Shown here: positions 55,790 through 64,000 of the stretch, piece after piece
How positions within the stretch are numbered: position 1 is the stretch's first letter
How the letters are laid out: the number at the start of each line of letters is the position of its first letter
The notes under the pieces: model-generated
Databases searched by the model: none
The model's input: the letters and a program-made list of their open reading frames with translations, nothing else
Told to the model about the DNA's origin: nothing
Assembly: GCF_028747645.1 (NCBI RefSeq)
Contig: NZ_CP118100.1
Location: forward strand, 620,001-684,000
Direction: 5' to 3'
Length of the DNA stretch: 64,000 nucleotides
Origin: Microbacterium esteraromaticum
Lineage (GTDB): Bacteria > Actinomycetota > Actinomycetes > Actinomycetales > Microbacteriaceae
Translations under genes and position numbers: made by a program

Positions 55790-58700
55790 CGATGCTCGAC
55801 ACTCTCTTCGGTCTCATCCCCGCGCAGTCGCGCGGCCAGCAGTGGGTCGCCGAGGACCTGCAGTTGGTGAACTGGGGCGGTTACGATGGCGGCCCGCATC
55901 GGGTGCGTTTCTCGCCGAACGCGACGATGCTGTGCGGTGGTTCCGGCTCGGGCAAGTCCACGTTGATGGACGCCTACATCGCCCTGATGATGCCGCACAC
56001 CACGCCGTTCAACGGTGCGTCCAATGGTGGCATCACCGGGCGTCCTCGCGGTGAGGAGCAGCGCAACATCCTGTCGTACGGACGCGGCAAAATCGACGAG
56101 TCCCGCACCGATGAGGGCACGAAGCTGCGGGTGCTGCGCGGCGACGGTGAAGACACCTGGACCGCCATTGCCATGACCTGGGCCGACCACGACGGGTCGC
56201 GGTTCACCGCCGTGCGGGCCTGGTACATCCCCGCCGGCGCACGCATTCTCGAAGACACCGTGCGGGTGCGCGCGACGTGCGAGGGGCGCTTTGATCTCGC
56301 CGAACTCGAATCCGCCGCCGCACAGCGGTTGACCGACGCGTCGTTGCGTGAGCGCGGCCTCGAACCGGTCGGAACCGACCGGGAGTTCACGGCGCGCCTG
56401 CACACGGTGCTCGGCATCGGCGCCGCGGGGTCGGGTGGCAAGGCGATGAGCCTGCTGGCGCGCATCCAGGCCGGTCAGCAGATCACCACGGTCGATGACC
56501 TGTACAAGCGTCTCGTGCTCGAAGAGCCCGAGACAATGGCGACGGCGGATGCTGTCGTGGCCCACTTCGATGAGCTCGAGGGCACGCGCACGAGCATGAT
56601 CACGGCGCGGCAGCAGGTGAGCGCGCTGGAGCCGATCGCGGGCATCCGTGAACGCATCACGGGCGCGGCCGAGCGGGTGCGTCTGATCGACGAGGTCGGC
56701 GACCTTGATGAGCCGTCGTCGCGCGCGGCGCTGTGGCGGGCGCAGCGGCGTCTGGATCTGCTGCGTGAGGTCGAGTCCGAGCTGGGGGAGCGCAAGCGGG
56801 CGCTCGATCTCAGCATCCGAGAGAAGCACGCGCTTGTCGACGGTGCCGAGGCGGAGCGCGATGGCCTGCTCGACCTGCTTCGTCAGTCGGGCGGTGACCG
56901 TCTGGAGACCGCCCAGCGCGAGTTGCGCGGGGTCGAGCGTCGCTTGACCGATGTGCGGCGCGAGCGCGATCGCGTCGACGCGGCGCTGCGCGCACTCGGC
57001 GTGCAGGCCGAGACATCAGAGCAGTTCGCCGAGGTGGCCGCGCAGGCACGCGCCGCGCAGGCCGACGGTGGGCGCCGGGCGGCGCGGGCGGCGTTCGCCG
57101 ATGCCGAGACGGCGCGGCGCGCGCTCGTGCGCGAACGCGAGCAGATGGATGTCGAGCGCGCGGGCGCCGGGCAGCTGCGCGGTAGCATCCCGTCGGCTCT
57201 GCATGAGGCGCGGATGCTGCTGGCCGAGGCTGCCGGGCTCGATGCCGATGAGCTGCCGTTCGTCGGCGAGCTCGTCGAGGTGCGCACCGAGTTCGAGCCG
57301 TGGCGCGAGGCGTTCAACCTCGCCCTCGGTGGTTTCGCGACCACGCTGCTGATCGACAGTGAGAACCTGCCGGCGTTCCGCGCGGCGATTGACGAGCTGC
57401 GCAGCCCGGTGCGGCTGCGCTATGAGGGGGTTCCGGCGGGTATCGCAGAGTCGAAGCCGGCATCCGATCGCACGCTTCCGGGGCGGCTCGAGCACCGGGC
57501 GACGCCCTTCACGGGGTGGCTGCAGCAGCGGCTTGAGGAGCGGTTCGACTTCGTGTGCGTTGACTCGTCGGCGCAGCTGGGCGAGCACCGGATGGCGCTG
57601 ACGATCACGGGGCAGATGTCGCAGGGCAGCCGGGGTGCGCACGGCGGTCACGGCCGTGAGAACGTGCTGGGTTTCTCGAACGAGCGCCGTCTGCGCGATC
57701 TTGACGAGCTCGCTGCCGGTACCGACGCGCGGCTCGCGGCGGCCGCCGAGACGGCCGAGGCCGCCGAGGCGGCGCTGGATGCCATCGAGAACCGGTTGAA
57801 GGCGTTCGCGTTGATCGAGGACGTCACCTGGAAGCAGATCGATGTGGCGTCGTTGGAGGCCGAGCGCGAGCGCTGGGCATCCGTCGAGGCCGAGGTGACC
57901 GATGCGAGCCCCGAGGTCGGGCAATTGAAGGAACGTGCCGAGGCGCTGCGCGTGACGGCATCCGAGCTGCGTTCTCAGATCGGCGCTCTCGTCGCCGAGC
58001 GCGACCGCGTCGAGGCGCAGTGGGGCGAGGTGACCGACGATGTCGACGATTGTCAGCGCATCGTGGATGCCGCAGAATCCGCCGAACTGGTGTTGGATGC
58101 GGCACAGGCGGCGTTCCTCGATGAGCGGTTCCTGCTCGGGGGAGACGCCGACGCCGGCAGCGCTTCGGACCGGCTGGCACGGCTGGATCTGGCGCTGAAG
58201 ACCGCTGCGGCGCGGCTGACGGCGGATCGCCGTGCGGCACTCGACGGGCATGACGAGCAGCGTGAGCGGATGCGTCAGCTGATGGTGTCGTTCCTGGAAC
58301 GCTGGCCGAACCTGAATCTGCTTCCTGACCCCGACGAATCGGTGGACGAATTCGTGCGGATTCTTGAGGCGCTGCGCACCAGCGGCCTGCATGAGCTCGA
58401 GAGCGAATGGCGTGACAGCCTGCTGCGCCTGTCGGGCAATGACCTGACCAGCCTGGATTCGACGCTGAGCCGGTCGGTGCGCGAGATCAGGGACCGCATC
58501 GAGCCGATCAACCGCATCATGCAAGAACTGCCGTTCTACGACGACGACCACCGACTGCAGATCACACCGCGTGAGAACCAGTCCGAGGCGCGCAAGCGCT
58601 TCCGTCGTGACCTGCGCGAGGTGCGCGGACTGATCGAGGCGGCATCGACCGATGAGGAACGTGAGAACGCCTACCGGCGGATGAGTCGTCTGATCGCCAA

Positions 58701-59133
58701 GATGCGGCGCTCGGCGCCCGACTTCGCCGAGCTGATCGACGTGCGCAATCACGTGCGGGTCAGCGCCGAGCGGGTCCGGGCCGACACCCGCGAGCACGTC
58801 GCGCTGTACGACCATATCGGTGAGAAGTCGGGTGGTGAGTCGCAGGAGCTGGTGGCGTTCATCGTCGGGGCCGCGTTGCGCTATCAGCTCGGGGATGCTG
58901 GGGCCGAGCGTCCGCGCTATGCGCCGGTGTTCATGGACGAGGCGCTGATCAAGGCCGACGCCCACTTCACGCGACGGGCGATCGGCGCCTGGCGGGGACT
59001 CGGCTTCCAGCTGGTGATCGGCGCGCCGAACGACAAGTACAGCGCGATCGAGCCGCACGTCGATGCCGAGTACACGATCCTCAAAGACACCCGGGGGCGT
59101 TCGTGGGCCAAGCCCAAGGTGGCCGTGGCCTGA
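55786..59133 (+). CDS. jetC: SMC/MukB-like ATPase, JetC/MksB subunit
   Basis: A 1115-residue SMC-like ATPase. Walker A is GGSGSGKST (51-59). The middle (about 240-870) is coiled coil with a hinge-like globular part near 490-600 ([20 protein letters not shown]). The C-terminal head has [20 protein letters not shown] (signature, near 1014) and [20 protein letters not shown] (Walker B with catalytic Glu, near 1047). In Wadjet the motor extrudes DNA loops and JetD cuts small circles. Here no jetD follows; the next gene is truA. GTG 55786 overlaps jetB; ATG 55792 is also possible. Confidence 0.93.
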   Translation: MTMLDTLFGLIPAQSRGQQWVAEDLQLVNWGGYDGGPHRVRFSPNATMLCGGSGSGKSTLMDAYIALMMPHTTPFNGASNGGITGRPRGEEQRNILSYGRGKIDESRTDEGTKLRVLRGDGEDTWTAIAMTWADHDGSRFTAVRAWYIPAGARILEDTVRVRATCEGRFDLAELESAAAQRLTDASLRERGLEPVGTDREFTARLHTVLGIGAAGSGGKAMSLLARIQAGQQITTVDDLYKRLVLEEPETMATADAVVAHFDELEGTRTSMITARQQVSALEPIAGIRERITGAAERVRLIDEVGDLDEPSSRAALWRAQRRLDLLREVESELGERKRALDLSIREKHALVDGAEAERDGLLDLLRQSGGDRLETAQRELRGVERRLTDVRRERDRVDAALRALGVQAETSEQFAEVAAQARAAQADGGRRAARAAFADAETARRALVREREQMDVERAGAGQLRGSIPSALHEARMLLAEAAGLDADELPFVGELVEVRTEFEPWREAFNLALGGFATTLLIDSENLPAFRAAIDELRSPVRLRYEGVPAGIAESKPASDRTLPGRLEHRATPFTGWLQQRLEERFDFVCVDSSAQLGEHRMALTITGQMSQGSRGAHGGHGRENVLGFSNERRLRDLDELAAGTDARLAAAAETAEAAEAALDAIENRLKAFALIEDVTWKQIDVASLEAERERWASVEAEVTDASPEVGQLKERAEALRVTASELRSQIGALVAERDRVEAQWGEVTDDVDDCQRIVDAAESAELVLDAAQAAFLDERFLLGGDADAGSASDRLARLDLALKTAAARLTADRRAALDGHDEQRERMRQLMVSFLERWPNLNLLPDPDESVDEFVRILEALRTSGLHELESEWRDSLLRLSGNDLTSLDSTLSRSVREIRDRIEPINRIMQELPFYDDDHRLQITPRENQSEARKRFRRDLREVRGLIEAASTDEERENAYRRMSRLIAKMRRSAPDFAELIDVRNHVRVSAERVRADTREHVALYDHIGEKSGGESQELVAFIVGAALRYQLGDAGAERPRYAPVFMDEALIKADAHFTRRAIGAWRGLGFQLVIGAPNDKYSAIEPHVDAEYTILKDTRGRSWAKPKVAVA

Positions 59134-59167
59134 TCGAGGCTCGGCATGTGCGGGCCTCAACCCGTGT

Positions 59168-59250
59168 GGGAAATCCCAGACCATTCGCCCTGTGCACGGC
59201 GTGTCCCACACCGACACGCCGGACGGCAGGTGGTTGGTCTGTGATTTCCC
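59168..59250. repeat. Nested long inverted repeat between jetC and truA (family E)
   Basis: Outer 16-base arms GGGAAATCCCAGACCA and TGGTCTGTGATTTCCC (59168-59183 and 59235-59250; one mismatch) enclose an inner perfect stem GGCGTGTC / GACACGCC (59198-59205, 59213-59220). It stands where a jetD gene would be expected. Only one copy is in the window. Confidence 0.8.
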
Positions 59251-59320
59251 GCCCGCGGGCAGAATCCGCGTCGGGGATCTCGTGCGTGCGCGGGAGCCCG
59301 CGGTCTAGATGCGCCCCCAT

Positions 59321-59335
59321 TAGGCTGGTTCGGTG
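59321..59335 (+). promoter_or_regulatory. leaderless -10 element (TAGGCT) for truA
   Basis: TAGGCT (59321-59326), 6 bases (GGTTCG), then GTG 59333. The same GGTTCG spacer occurs at the FBP gene. Confidence 0.65.
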
Positions 59336-60217
59336 CGCATCCGCCTCGACATCGCCTATGACGGCACCCACTTCCGCGGCTGGGCGACCCAGCCCGGCAT
59401 GCGCACGGTGCAGGGCACGCTGGAGGCGGCCCTGGCGCGCATCGTCGGTTCCGAGGCGCGGCTCGTGGTCGCCGGGCGGACGGATGCCGGAGTGCACGCC
59501 TCTGACCAAGTGGCACACGTGGACCTCGATGAGACGCAGTGGGCGCGCGTGCGCACGCGGCACGGGCAGGCGGCATCCGATCCTGCCGGGTCGCTGGCAC
59601 GTCGCATCCGCGGTGTTCTCGGCAACTATCCCGACGTCACGGTGACGCGCACGAGCCTCGCGCCCGAAGGGTTCGACGCGCGCTTCTCGGCGGTCTGGCG
59701 GCGCTACCGCTACCGCCTCGCCGACAATCGGGTCGGATACGACCCGATGCGGCGCAACGACACGACGACGCTGCGTGCCGATCTCGACGAGAAGCGGATG
59801 GATGCTGCCGCTCAGACCCTCATCGGACTCCACGACTTCGCGGCGTACTGCAAACCGCGCGAGGAGGCCACGACGATCCGCACACTGCTGGACTACCGCT
59901 GGCACCGCGACGCGGAGGGCGTGCTGGTCGCCGAGGTGAAGGCCGACGCGTTCTGTCACAGCATGGTGCGCGCGCTGGTGGGTGCCTGCGCCGCCGTGGG
60001 AGCGGGGCGGCTCGAGGTCGCCGACGTCGCCCGCCTGCGCGACGAGCTCACCCGTACGAGCGCGTTCAAGGTGCTGCCGGCACGCGGGCTGACGCTGACA
60101 GAGGTCGGGTATCCGGCCGACGAACTGCTGGCATCTCGGGCCGAGCAGACTCGTGCGCGGCGTGACCGCGAGCATGACGACAACGCACCACGCGACGGCG
60201 GTACGTTTGACGCATGA
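59333..60217 (+). CDS. truA: tRNA pseudouridine(38-40) synthase TruA
   Basis: A 294-residue enzyme that makes pseudouridine at tRNA positions 38-40. It starts MRIRLDIAYDGTHFRGWATQ; the catalytic Asp51 lies in AGRTDAGVHA, and YRLADNRVGYDPMRRN and ADAFCHSMVRALVGACAAVG are conserved TruA segments. A C-terminal charged extension of about 25 residues (ARRDREHDDNAPRDGG) is unusual but common in high-GC genomes. GTG 59333 is leaderless. Here truA is not beside rplQ as in many Actinobacteria. The next gene overlaps by four bases. Confidence 0.95.
   Translation: MRIRLDIAYDGTHFRGWATQPGMRTVQGTLEAALARIVGSEARLVVAGRTDAGVHASDQVAHVDLDETQWARVRTRHGQAASDPAGSLARRIRGVLGNYPDVTVTRTSLAPEGFDARFSAVWRRYRYRLADNRVGYDPMRRNDTTTLRADLDEKRMDAAAQTLIGLHDFAAYCKPREEATTIRTLLDYRWHRDAEGVLVAEVKADAFCHSMVRALVGACAAVGAGRLEVADVARLRDELTRTSAFKVLPARGLTLTEVGYPADELLASRAEQTRARRDREHDDNAPRDGGTFDA
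60202..60216 (+). promoter_or_regulatory. leaderless -10 element (TACGTT) for the phosphatase-family gene
   Basis: TACGTT (60202-60207), 6 bases, then ATG 60214. It lies inside the truA coding end. Confidence 0.5.
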
Positions 60218-60882
60218 GGGTCATCTCGTACAACCTGCGCAAGCACCGCGCGGCGCGTGAGCTCGCCGATCTGGTTAGCGCGCACGACCCCGACATCCTG
60301 TGCCTGCAGGAGTGCGACACGCAGGATCTTCCCGAGAGCATCGGCGGGCTCTCTCTGGTCGAGGCGACCAGCGGCAACCGGCTGGGGCTCGCGATGTACC
60401 TGCGCCGCAACACGTTCCGCGTCGAGTCGGTGCGCACGATCGGGCTGAAGAAGTCGCTGCACGACATGGTGCTCAAACCCGCGCACGAGCGGGTGCTGGG
60501 AGCGCGGCTGCTCGACATCGACACCGGCCGCGGCGTGATCGTGGCGTCCTTCCATGCCGCGCCGCTGACCGCGCTGAACTCGCTGCGGCGCAATCAGATC
60601 CGTGCGGCGCTCGGCGAACTGCAGGCGCTCGGCCCCGACCTGCCGGTGCTGATGGTGGGGGATTACAACTACCCGGTGTTCAAAGAGAACCTCGGGCAGA
60701 CCGTGCGCGAACACGGATACATGCTCACTCTCAGCGACGACCACACGTACACGCGGTACCGGGTGTTCCGCGGGCACTACGACTTCGCGACCTCGGTGGG
60801 CTTCGACATCTCGAAGATCACGACGCTGCCGCAGGGCACCAGCGACCACCGGCCGATCCTGGTCACGGCTGAGACGGCGTAG
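60214..60882 (+). CDS. Endonuclease/exonuclease/phosphatase family protein
   Basis: A 222-residue EEP-fold metal-dependent hydrolase, of the fold shared by DNase I, exonuclease III and sphingomyelinases. MRVISYNLRKHRAARELADL holds the first Asn; DILCLQECD gives the catalytic Glu; VLMVGDYNYPV the Asp-Asn pair; and SDHRPILVTA the Asp-His at the end. It is short and lacks a signal peptide, so cytoplasmic. The substrate is unknown. Its 3' end overlaps the convergent PqqD-like gene by 20 bases (60863-60882). Confidence 0.88.
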   Translation: MRVISYNLRKHRAARELADLVSAHDPDILCLQECDTQDLPESIGGLSLVEATSGNRLGLAMYLRRNTFRVESVRTIGLKKSLHDMVLKPAHERVLGARLLDIDTGRGVIVASFHAAPLTALNSLRRNQIRAALGELQALGPDLPVLMVGDYNYPVFKENLGQTVREHGYMLTLSDDHTYTRYRVFRGHYDFATSVGFDISKITTLPQGTSDHRPILVTAETA

Positions 60883-61171
60883 GCGGGCTCTCGGCGACGA
60901 CCAGCCGTTGGTCGGCCAGCTGTGTGAGGAAGCCGTCGAGCCCGTCTGCGCCGAATTCGGTGGTCACCTGCAGGGTGGTGATCTCGGCGCGGATCGCATC
61001 TGCAGTGCTGTAGCCCTCGGCGAGTAGGCTCCACACCAGCCAGGCGGTGCGTTCGAGAGCGAACAATGAGCTGTCGCTCAGGCGGGCGATCCAAACGATG
61101 GGGTCGTTGCGCCCGCCGTCGACGGAGTCGACCCATGCCACATCGGTCGCAATAACGTAGGCCGGGGTCAT
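60863..61171 (-). CDS. PqqD-like small protein
   Basis: A 102-residue protein with the PqqD/RRE fold pattern: beta strands (VWIARLSDSSLFALERTAWL, the family's hallmark loop), then helices (WLVWSLLAEGYSTADAIRAE) and a C-terminal LTQLADQRLVV. PqqD-type domains present peptides to modifying enzymes, and variants occur in polysaccharide loci with nucleotidyltransferases and HprK-like kinases. The ATG overlaps the stop of the nucleotidyltransferase gene (ATGA). No Cys or catalytic residue is seen, as expected of a chaperone. It ends inside the neighbouring convergent gene. Confidence 0.72.
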   Translation of the reverse strand: MTPAYVIATDVAWVDSVDGGRNDPIVWIARLSDSSLFALERTAWLVWSLLAEGYSTADAIRAEITTLQVTTEFGADGLDGFLTQLADQRLVVAESPPTPSQP

Positions 61172-62028
61172 GCGGACTTCTCGCCGGTGCGCGTCAGTTG
61201 GCGCGTTACGGAGCGCGCGGCTTGGGCGAGACGTGACAGCTGTTCGCGCGCGATCTCGCTGCGGCTGGGTTCGTGGCCCAGACGCAGACGCAAGTGGGTG
61301 CGGTTCACCCGCATGGCCTGGCGCACGACGTGCCACTTCTCGGCTATGCCCGGCGCGCTGCGCAACCGTGCGGTCCACTCGTCGAGCCGGTCAGTCTCTG
61401 GCATCGACCAATACCACCACAGTGCGTGATCGACGGCGTTGCGATGGGCGTCGAGTTCGCCGATGCCCGCGGCGAAAGCCGTCTCGGTCTGCAACTCGAC
61501 GGAGAGCGCACGCACTTCGGTGCGCAACTCGTCGGGGCACAGACGCCAGGCGGACGGCTGCTCGGCGCCGTGTGAACGGGCTGCGTGCAGTGTCTGCATC
61601 AGCACCTGTGCGGGCAGCGACAGTACCGTCACCGGCTGGTGGGCGATCTCTGCGACCGTGTGGTCGCGCCAGAGCCGTTCGAAGACGGCCTCCGGAGTGG
61701 CGAGTGGGCCGGGAATGAGGCGGTGAATGTCTGCGTAGGTCCACGACGGGTGGACGAAGTTGGCGGCGTGAGCGAAGGGAGAGCCGTCGGCGAAGTCGGT
61801 GAACAGTTCCCAGCCGTCGGCGAGCATGGCGTCGGTGAACCGTTCGAGGTGCGCGGGGCGCACGAGCACGTCGGCGTCGGACGAGTCGTGCGGTGCGGGC
61901 CGCAGTGTCTGCGAGGTCGCCGGCCCCTTCACATGCAGCAGATCTGCGCCGACGCGATCGGCGGTGCGCTGAAGCGCAGCATGTGTCAGATGGGTCAGCG
62001 CCCAGATGGGGATCTCAGACGCTGACAT
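61168..62028 (-). CDS. Uncharacterised nucleotidyltransferase family protein
   Basis: A 286-residue protein of the uncharacterised nucleotidyltransferase type found with PqqD and HprK-like genes in lasso-peptide and exopolysaccharide loci. The active region reads ADLLHVKGPATSQTL then SSDADVLVRPAHLERFTDAM, with SDADVLV supplying the metal-binding Asp pair; further on FVHPSWTYADIHRLIPGPL gives the third Asp. The substrate is unknown. It starts the minus-strand operon with the PqqD-like gene and faces the HprK-like gene, start codons only 16 bases apart, from a shared symmetric promoter. Confidence 0.78.
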   Translation of the reverse strand: MSASEIPIWALTHLTHAALQRTADRVGADLLHVKGPATSQTLRPAPHDSSDADVLVRPAHLERFTDAMLADGWELFTDFADGSPFAHAANFVHPSWTYADIHRLIPGPLATPEAVFERLWRDHTVAEIAHQPVTVLSLPAQVLMQTLHAARSHGAEQPSAWRLCPDELRTEVRALSVELQTETAFAAGIGELDAHRNAVDHALWWYWSMPETDRLDEWTARLRSAPGIAEKWHVVRQAMRVNRTHLRLRLGHEPSRSEIAREQLSRLAQAARSVTRQLTRTGEKSA

Positions 62029-62047
62029 ACCCCTACTCTAGAGGGTG
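62026..62047. promoter_or_regulatory. Symmetric bidirectional promoter for two leaderless genes
   Basis: The sequence CTACTCTAGAG gives TACTCT on the plus strand (62034-62039) and TAGAGT on the minus strand (62035-62040), five of six positions shared. ATG 62028 (minus) lies 6 bases from its -10, and GTG 62045 (plus) 5 bases from its own. Confidence 0.6.
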
Positions 62048-63283
62048 TTGGGGACACGACGAGGGGGGTGCGGGGTGCGCGCGAGCATGTCGGATGGGCT
62101 GCTGCTGCGGTTGTTCGGTGAGTGCTGGCGGGTCGATCTCTCGGCATACGCCGACCCCCGTCCGTTGGTCTCGCGGCTCGGGCATCTGTGGGCTCGGGTA
62201 CGGGTGAACGGGCACGATGCGAGTGGCGCCGCAGTGGTCGTCTTCCGACCCTCTGCCGACGCGCTGACCGGCCCCCGAGACCCCCACGTACGCACGGCGT
62301 ATGTGACCGAACGCACCGACGGAGCCTTTCCGTATGCATTCTCGAGAGCACTGACGCAGGCGGCTATTGAGCATCTGGCCGGATCGGGGCTGCTGCTGCA
62401 TGCGGCCGCGTTGGCGTCGGGTGACGGTAGCCGTGCCGTGGTGATGGTCGCTTCGTCGGGCACGGGCAAGAGTACTGCTGCTCGAACGTTGGGAACGCGG
62501 TTCGGGTATCTGAGCGATGAGTTGGTGCGGGTTGATGCCTCGTATCGAGTCGAAGGGTTGACGAAGCCGCTCTCGATCATCGTGCCGGGTTTTCCGGGCG
62601 GTAAAGATGAGTGCTCGCCCGATGACGAGGGGCTTGCACCCACGCCGCTTTCTCCGCCTGTCTTGGCTGCGATCGTCTGCCTGCAGCGCGATCCTGGTGC
62701 CGACGCGGTCGAGCTGCAGCCGATCGGCGTGCATGAGCTGATCGCTGAGGTGCTGCCCCAGTCGTCGTCGATTTGGCGGGGGCTTCGCCCGTTGCATCAT
62801 CTGGTCGGGGCGGCTACTGAGGGTGGCGGCCCGTTTCGACTGCGCTATGCCGAGATCGCCGAGGCCGAGCGGGTCGTCGACGATCTGCTGGCATCGCGGG
62901 GCGATTCGCGTGCCGAGGCGCGGTGGATCGGGCATCCGCCCGCCGATTCTGAGCGCTGGACCGGCGACGTCGCCGCGGCTGAGGGAGTGCCCCCGACGGG
63001 GGCGGCGGATGCTGTCGTGACCCGCATGCCGTGGACGGACGCCATCGAGTGCGACGGCGAGGTCTCGGTGCTGAACGGCCCGGAGTTCTCGCGTATCGCC
63101 GGTATTGCCGCGACGATGTGGTTGTGGTGCGCGCAGCCGCGCACGGTGGCGGAGTTGACGGCGGCGCTCATCGACGAGCATGGACCGCATCCGGATGCCG
63201 CTCAGCTTGTGCGTTCGGCGCTTGAGGCGCTGTCTGAGCGGCGTCTTGTGCGCGTGACGTCGCCGGCCGATCCACTAGGGTGA
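62045..63283 (+). CDS. HprK-like kinase with C-terminal PqqD-like domain
   Basis: A protein of up to 412 residues. The HprK-like part (about 100-290) has SGLLLHAAALASGDGSRAVV then the P-loop SSGTGKSTAART (Lys142) and GYLSDELVRVDA with the downstream acidic residues. From about 325 to 405 is a PqqD-like domain (ECDGEVSVLNGPEFSRIAGI, TVAELTAALIDEHG). HprK relatives in lasso-peptide and polysaccharide loci phosphorylate a small substrate; none is seen here. Start may be GTG 62045 (leaderless) or ATG 62087 after a G-rich stretch. A glycosyltransferase follows. Confidence 0.82.
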   Translation: MLGTRRGGCGVRASMSDGLLLRLFGECWRVDLSAYADPRPLVSRLGHLWARVRVNGHDASGAAVVVFRPSADALTGPRDPHVRTAYVTERTDGAFPYAFSRALTQAAIEHLAGSGLLLHAAALASGDGSRAVVMVASSGTGKSTAARTLGTRFGYLSDELVRVDASYRVEGLTKPLSIIVPGFPGGKDECSPDDEGLAPTPLSPPVLAAIVCLQRDPGADAVELQPIGVHELIAEVLPQSSSIWRGLRPLHHLVGAATEGGGPFRLRYAEIAEAERVVDDLLASRGDSRAEARWIGHPPADSERWTGDVAAAEGVPPTGAADAVVTRMPWTDAIECDGEVSVLNGPEFSRIAGIAATMWLWCAQPRTVAELTAALIDEHGPHPDAAQLVRSALEALSERRLVRVTSPADPLG

Positions 63284-63343
63284 GATCGCCAGTGTGTCCG
63301 CACCTCTCTTGCGGACGATTCCCTTCGTCCCAAGGAGTAGAAG

Positions 63344-64000
63344 TTGCCTTCGCACGCCATCGATCACATCACGATCGCGACGAACAACGGGGCGATCGGC
63401 GGCGGAGAAGTGATGTTGCTACACATCGCCGAGGCCCTGCGCGAGCTGTCGATCGGTGTGACGGTGGTGGCGCCGGCACATCCGAGTGCGCTGGCAGATG
63501 CGTCGCACGACGCGGGGTTCGACACCGTGCGCCTGCACGTCAAGAGTCGCTGGTCGTGGATGTGGCAGCTGCGGCGGTGGGATGCTCGCCACCGCAAGGG
63601 GGTGCTGTGGTGCAACGGTCTGGTGCCGGCGACGGCGACGTGGGGGCATAGCGATCGCATCGTGCACCTGCACCAGCATCCTGACGGACTGCACCGGGTG
63701 CTCAGCGCGCTCTCTCGCATCGGTGCGCGAGAGACTCTGGTGCCGTCGGCGCACATGCTCACGTCGGTGCCGGGTGCGCGGGTGATGCCCAACTGGACGC
63801 AACGTATGCGACGACGTCAGCGTGTGGCTGCTGCCGATGCCCGTTTCTCGGTCGGCTTTCTGGGGCGCCTCGGGCCCGACAAGGGCGTGCACGTGCTTGC
63901 TGAGGCGATGGCGTTGCTCGAGCGTGAGCAGCCGGGGAGCTTTCGTCTGGTGCTAGCCGGCGAGCCGGTGTTCGTTGCGAAGCCGAAGTCTGCGCAGGTC
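63344..64000 (+). CDS. Glycosyltransferase, GT4-like (partial)
   Basis: The first 219 codons are present and the gene runs off the right edge. It starts at TTG 63344, with AAGGAG 7 bases upstream. The N-terminal GAIGGGEVMLLHIAEALREL is the GT-B acceptor-side loop, and SVGFLGRLGPDKGVHVLAEA begins the nucleotide-sugar domain (family GT4/GT1 style). It transfers a sugar to a lipid carrier, polysaccharide or small molecule; the substrate is unknown. It follows the HprK-like gene by 60 bases, suggesting one envelope or natural-product glycosylation locus. Confidence 0.85.
   Translation, partial: MPSHAIDHITIATNNGAIGGGEVMLLHIAEALRELSIGVTVVAPAHPSALADASHDAGFDTVRLHVKSRWSWMWQLRRWDARHRKGVLWCNGLVPATATWGHSDRIVHLHQHPDGLHRVLSALSRIGARETLVPSAHMLTSVPGARVMPNWTQRMRRRQRVAAADARFSVGFLGRLGPDKGVHVLAEAMALLEREQPGSFRLVLAGEPVFVAKPKSAQV

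Noticed and set aside
59134..59332. Hidden or broken jetD
   Set aside because: The gap is 199 bases, mostly hairpin, with no frame resembling a nuclease fragment on either strand.
60863..63283. Lasso-peptide cluster
   Set aside because: Kinase, nucleotidyltransferase and PqqD-like genes fit, but no precursor, cyclase (asparagine-synthetase-like) or leader protease is visible, so I report only the gene set.

Overview
The window is high-GC actinobacterial DNA with tightly packed genes, GTG and TTG starts, many four-base ATGA/GTGA overlaps, and many start codons sitting 6-7 bases behind a TANNNT hexamer (leaderless promoters). Gene content (menaquinone synthesis, ResB/CcsB cytochrome c maturation, actinobacterial RpoB/RpoC, ABC uptake of sugars and peptides), the run of GGATGC/GCATCC words and protein style point to Microbacteriaceae, most like Microbacterium. 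This taxonomic call is inference from pattern, not from a search. No phage, transposase, integrase or CRISPR was seen; the stretch reads as chromosome.

Layout. 1-0.8 kb: a cut FAD oxidoreductase divergent from a MerR regulator that share a MerR-type promoter. 0.8-4.9 kb: tlpA/resA-ccdA-resB-ccsB cytochrome c maturation operon. 5.1-8.2 kb: AceE-like thiamine enzyme divergent from an Lrp/AsnC regulator. 8.3-13.9 kb: YhgE/Pip protein and an MMPL transporter carrying a degenerate ABC-ATPase-like tail, divergent from TetR. 13.9-19 kb: menC, a lipoprotein cyclophilin, menB, menE and a methyltransferase. 19.2-23.5 kb: NarL-type two-component pair and an ABC/FtsX exporter. 23.6-26.8 kb: ComB-like phosphatase, DUF3054, SprT-like, TPR-like and spermidine-synthase-like genes. 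26.9-32.4 kb: sugar ABC importer, NagZ-like glycosidase and RpiR/MurR regulator, probably peptidoglycan amino-sugar recycling. 32.5-38 kb: oligopeptide ABC importer. 38-45.7 kb: rpoB-rpoC. 45.9-53.3 kb: PfkB kinase, tRNA-Tyr, bile-acid:Na symporter family protein, FBP-domain protein, enoyl-CoA hydratase, membrane protein, inositol phosphatase, M23 peptidase, tRNA-Thr and tRNA-Met. 53.5-59.1 kb: three of the four Wadjet/MksBEF genes (jetA, jetB, jetC) with no jetD nuclease beside them. 59.3-60.9 kb: truA and an endo/exonuclease/phosphatase protein. 60.9-64 kb: a PqqD-like protein and a nucleotidyltransferase, divergent from an HprK-like kinase with a PqqD-like tail followed by a GT4 glycosyltransferase, the edge of what may be an envelope polysaccharide or peptide-modification locus.

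The most unusual features are the nuclease-less JetABC set, the MMPL/pseudo-ATPase fusion, the PqqD/nucleotidyltransferase/HprK-PqqD set driven from one symmetric promoter, and at least five kinds of 65-100 base intergenic inverted-repeat elements. Three of these recur in the window, and two of those share a four-box layout. Stretches over 300 bases without a confident gene are 14930-15279 and 47011-47468; both are described as features.
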